A stretch of DNA of 7,081 nucleotides from JALXCG01 sp026991065 [NCBI: Gemmatimonadota bacterium] (lineage in GTDB: Bacteria > GCA-2686955). Of the stretch, positions 5,969 through 7,081 are shown in pieces. The notes under the pieces were generated by a model that saw nothing but the letters and a program-made list of their open reading frames with translations, was not told the origin of the DNA and did not search any database. The position numbers were made by a program, and so were the translations under genes. The stretch lies in assembly GCA_026991065.1 (NCBI GenBank), contig JALXCG010000239.1, positions 1 through 7,081 on the forward strand, written 5' to 3'. How positions within the stretch are numbered: the first letter of the stretch is position 1; each line of letters begins with the position of its first letter.

Positions 5969-6006
5969 AGAGCAGATGCCCGTGGAATCTGGATCCGAGA
6001 GCAGAT
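5969..6006. repeat. Direct repeat near the minus-strand promoter
   Basis: The 9-mer AGAGCAGAT occurs at 5969-5977 and again at 5998-6006, 29 bp apart start to start (nearly three helical turns). The second copy touches the proposed -10 box and transcription start of the minus-strand promoter. This is the arrangement expected of paired operator sites, but nine bases repeated once is weak evidence. Confidence 0.25.
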
Positions 6007-6033
6007 TAGAACATAACAGACTAAAGTGGTCAG
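6005..6033 (-). promoter_or_regulatory. Sigma70-like promoter for the secreted CxxCH genes
   Basis: On the minus strand, CTGACC (complement of 6028-6033; 4 of 6 match to TTGACA) and TCTAAT (complement of 6005-6010; 5 of 6 match to TATAAT) are separated by exactly 17 bp. They lie in the only AT-rich patch (about 6001-6060) of the 289-bp divergent gap. Transcription would start near 5998, leaving a leader of about 90 nt before the ATG at 5908. Confidence 0.5.
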
Positions 6034-6046
6034 GATTCAATAAAAT
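6017..6046 (+). promoter_or_regulatory. Possible weak promoter for the oxidoreductase gene
   Basis: TAAAAT at 6041-6046 matches a -10 box at 5 of 6 positions; the best -35 candidate, CAGACT at 6017-6022, matches only 3 of 6 with an 18-bp spacer. It would leave a leader of about 145 nt. It overlaps the better minus-strand promoter, so the two could compete. Offered only as a candidate. Confidence 0.2.
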
Positions 6047-6117
6047 GCCCTCGCCAATTACGCGGTTGCCCCTGCCGGGTGACCACGAGCGCCGCCATCC
6101 GGCCTCCATTTCTGGTA

Positions 6118-6162
6118 CCCTGCATGCTGCCACTGGCCAGCAGGGAGATCCCCTTGCTGCCA
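6118..6162 (+). promoter_or_regulatory. Structured 5' leader with two mutually exclusive hairpins
   Basis: Upstream of the oxidoreductase, CCCTGC (6118-6123) can pair with GCAGGG (6140-6145), with an inner GCC/GGC stem at 6129-6131 and 6135-6137. The same GCAGGG can instead join a stronger downstream stem: TGGC, AGCAGGG and CC..TGCT-GCCA pair across 6134-6145 and 6152-6162, with one bulged base and one G-T pair. The two folds exclude each other. The second ends 35 nt before the ATG. No T-tract follows, so any control would more likely act on translation. The pairings are seen; a regulatory role is speculative. Confidence 0.3.
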
Positions 6163-6197
6163 ACAAATAGGACCGACGTAGGAGATCCGCAACTCAC

Positions 6198-7081
6198 ATG
6201 GAGTCTTTCGACACGATTGTCATCGGCTGCGGCGCTGCCGGCAGCATGGCTTATCTGCGCTCAGTTTTGTACTGCGACCGCACTTTGGTGCTCACCGGCG
6301 ATGGCGATACCCAGCGCCGCGCCCGGGGGGTTTGGGTGGGGGCAATCGACAACATCCCGGGAATGCACGGAATCAGCCGTCCCATCGCCGCCGCCTCGAA
6401 GACGACCCTGGCTTGGGTCGAAGCGCATCCTCAATTGGCGCGTTTCGGCCAGGCACGCGCGGTGCGCGCCGAAGCGATCGAGATTGCCGAAGAGGGGTTT
6501 GTGGTGCGCTGGGGAGCGGGGAAAGAGGCGGCTCGCTGCTCCTTCGTCGTACTCGCGACCGGGGTGAGTGATGTACAGCCGCTGATTCAGGGCTCCATCC
6601 GCCCCATCTTCCCCTATGCCGCGCGCCGTGAAGTGATCTACTGCATCCGCTCCGATGGTCATCTCACTTTTGAGCAACCCGTGGTCGTGATCGGCAGCAG
6701 TCCCACGGCGGCTCGGATTGCCGGCGTCATTGGGCTGCGCTACCGCCCGCGCAGTGTGGCGCTCTGCACCAACGGCGCAGCTCCCGCCTTCGGCAAAGAG
6801 ACCGATGCTTTCCTTAGCCAACGCGGCATCCCGGTGCATAGCGCCGCGATCGCCGAACTTCAGGGGGATCCCGAAACGGGGCTCTGCGGGCTGCGGCTGG
6901 AGGATGGGCAGGAGTTGCCATGCACGCGCCTGGTAGTCTCGCTGGGGGCCAAAGCGAGCAATGAGCTTCTGGTCGCGATCGGCGGCGAGGTTGAGCCATC
7001 CGGCAGAGCCCGGGTCGGCGCCCACGGCGAGTCATCCATTCCGGGCCTGTTTGTGGTCGGGGACCTTGCCGCGGGAAAGAA
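6198..7081 (+). CDS. Thioredoxin-reductase-like FAD/NAD(P) oxidoreductase with CxxS motif (3' partial)
   Basis: The gene continues beyond the right edge; 294 complete codons are visible without a stop. It belongs to the pyridine nucleotide-disulfide oxidoreductases closest in layout to thioredoxin reductase. The FAD-binding GCGAAG is at residues 10-15, LATG at 119-122, the redox position at 149-154, the NAD(P)-binding VVVIGSSPTAA at 162-172, and the second FAD motif IPGLFVVGDLAAG at 281-293. At the place where thioredoxin reductases have CxxCDG this protein reads C149-I-R-S152-D-G, so the second cysteine is serine and a normal dithiol exchange seems impossible. The NAD(P) loop also lacks the usual second glycine (GSSPTA). 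It may be a flavin reductase, a mono-cysteine or peroxide-type enzyme, or a degenerate reductase; the substrate is unknown. The start at 6198 has AGGAG 13 nt upstream, a rather long spacing, but it starts right at the FAD strand. It is divergent from the secreted genes. Confidence 0.88.
   Translation, partial: MESFDTIVIGCGAAGSMAYLRSVLYCDRTLVLTGDGDTQRRARGVWVGAIDNIPGMHGISRPIAAASKTTLAWVEAHPQLARFGQARAVRAEAIEIAEEGFVVRWGAGKEAARCSFVVLATGVSDVQPLIQGSIRPIFPYAARREVIYCIRSDGHLTFEQPVVVIGSSPTAARIAGVIGLRYRPRSVALCTNGAAPAFGKETDAFLSQRGIPVHSAAIAELQGDPETGLCGLRLEDGQELPCTRLVVSLGAKASNELLVAIGGEVEPSGRARVGAHGESSIPGLFVVGDLAAGK

Noticed and set aside
5909-6166. An 86-codon N-terminal extension of the CxxCH protein
   Set aside because: The signal peptide begins at 5908 with a ribosome site just upstream, and the extension covers the promoter region and lacks protein-like character.
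6261-7025. A 254-codon minus-strand frame opposite the oxidoreductase
   Set aside because: The plus-strand frame has FAD and NAD(P) motifs in the right order; the reverse frame shows no domain.
1-7081. tRNA, rRNA, CRISPR array, insertion sequence or prophage
   Set aside because: No cloverleaf-type sequence, regularly spaced repeats, transposase or terminal inverted repeats were found; the window reads as ordinary chromosomal operons.

Overview
The window is GC-rich (roughly 60-65 % by eye) and densely coding. It looks like chromosomal DNA of a Gram-negative-type bacterium: it has Sec-secreted proteins, a MalF/MalG-type sugar importer, and a BolA/CGFS-glutaredoxin pair. The secreted Reeler-type CxxCH proteins and the solute-binding-protein/permease fusion would fit an uncultured FCB-like lineage (Eisenbacteria/Krumholzibacteria-like) or a deltaproteobacterium. 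That placement is inference, because no rRNA or marker gene is present. No tRNA, insertion sequence, CRISPR array or phage gene was seen.

Layout. (1) Nucleotides 1-2978, plus strand: the end of a sugar ABC-transport operon. The first gene enters from the left edge and encodes a MalE-like binding domain fused to a MalF-like permease. It overlaps by ATGA a malG gene with extra N-terminal hydrophobic segments. No MalK ATPase gene lies in the window. (2) A perfect 11-bp hairpin at 2960-2986 contains the malG stop codon and separates this operon from convergent genes. (3) Nucleotides 3001-4167, minus strand: a tight three-gene iron-sulfur operon in the order bolA-like, CGFS monothiol glutaredoxin, then a fusion of a DUF1858-type CxxC domain with an A-type (IscA/ErpA) Fe-S carrier. 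The reading frames overlap by 14 and 1 nt. (4) Nucleotides 4342-5908, minus strand: two tandem paralogous secreted proteins of the Reeler / choice-of-anchor V type. The upstream one has a canonical CxxCH haem motif. The downstream one has CxxxCH and an added C-terminal beta-sandwich domain. (5) Nucleotides 5909-6197: a divergent promoter region with a good sigma70-like promoter for the minus-strand genes and a structured leader for the plus-strand gene. (6) 6198 to the right edge, plus strand: a thioredoxin-reductase-like FAD/NAD(P) oxidoreductase whose redox motif is CxxS instead of CxxC, truncated by the window end.

How they work together. BolA and CGFS glutaredoxins form [2Fe-2S]-bridged heterodimers and A-type proteins carry Fe-S clusters, so region 3 reads as a cluster-trafficking module with a redox-type domain built into the carrier. 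The most unusual items are the DUF1858-IscA fusion in that operon, the binding-protein/MalF fusion, the CxxS reductase, and the CxxCH versus CxxxCH difference between the two secreted paralogs. None is proven new from sequence alone; the decisive searches are stated with each finding.
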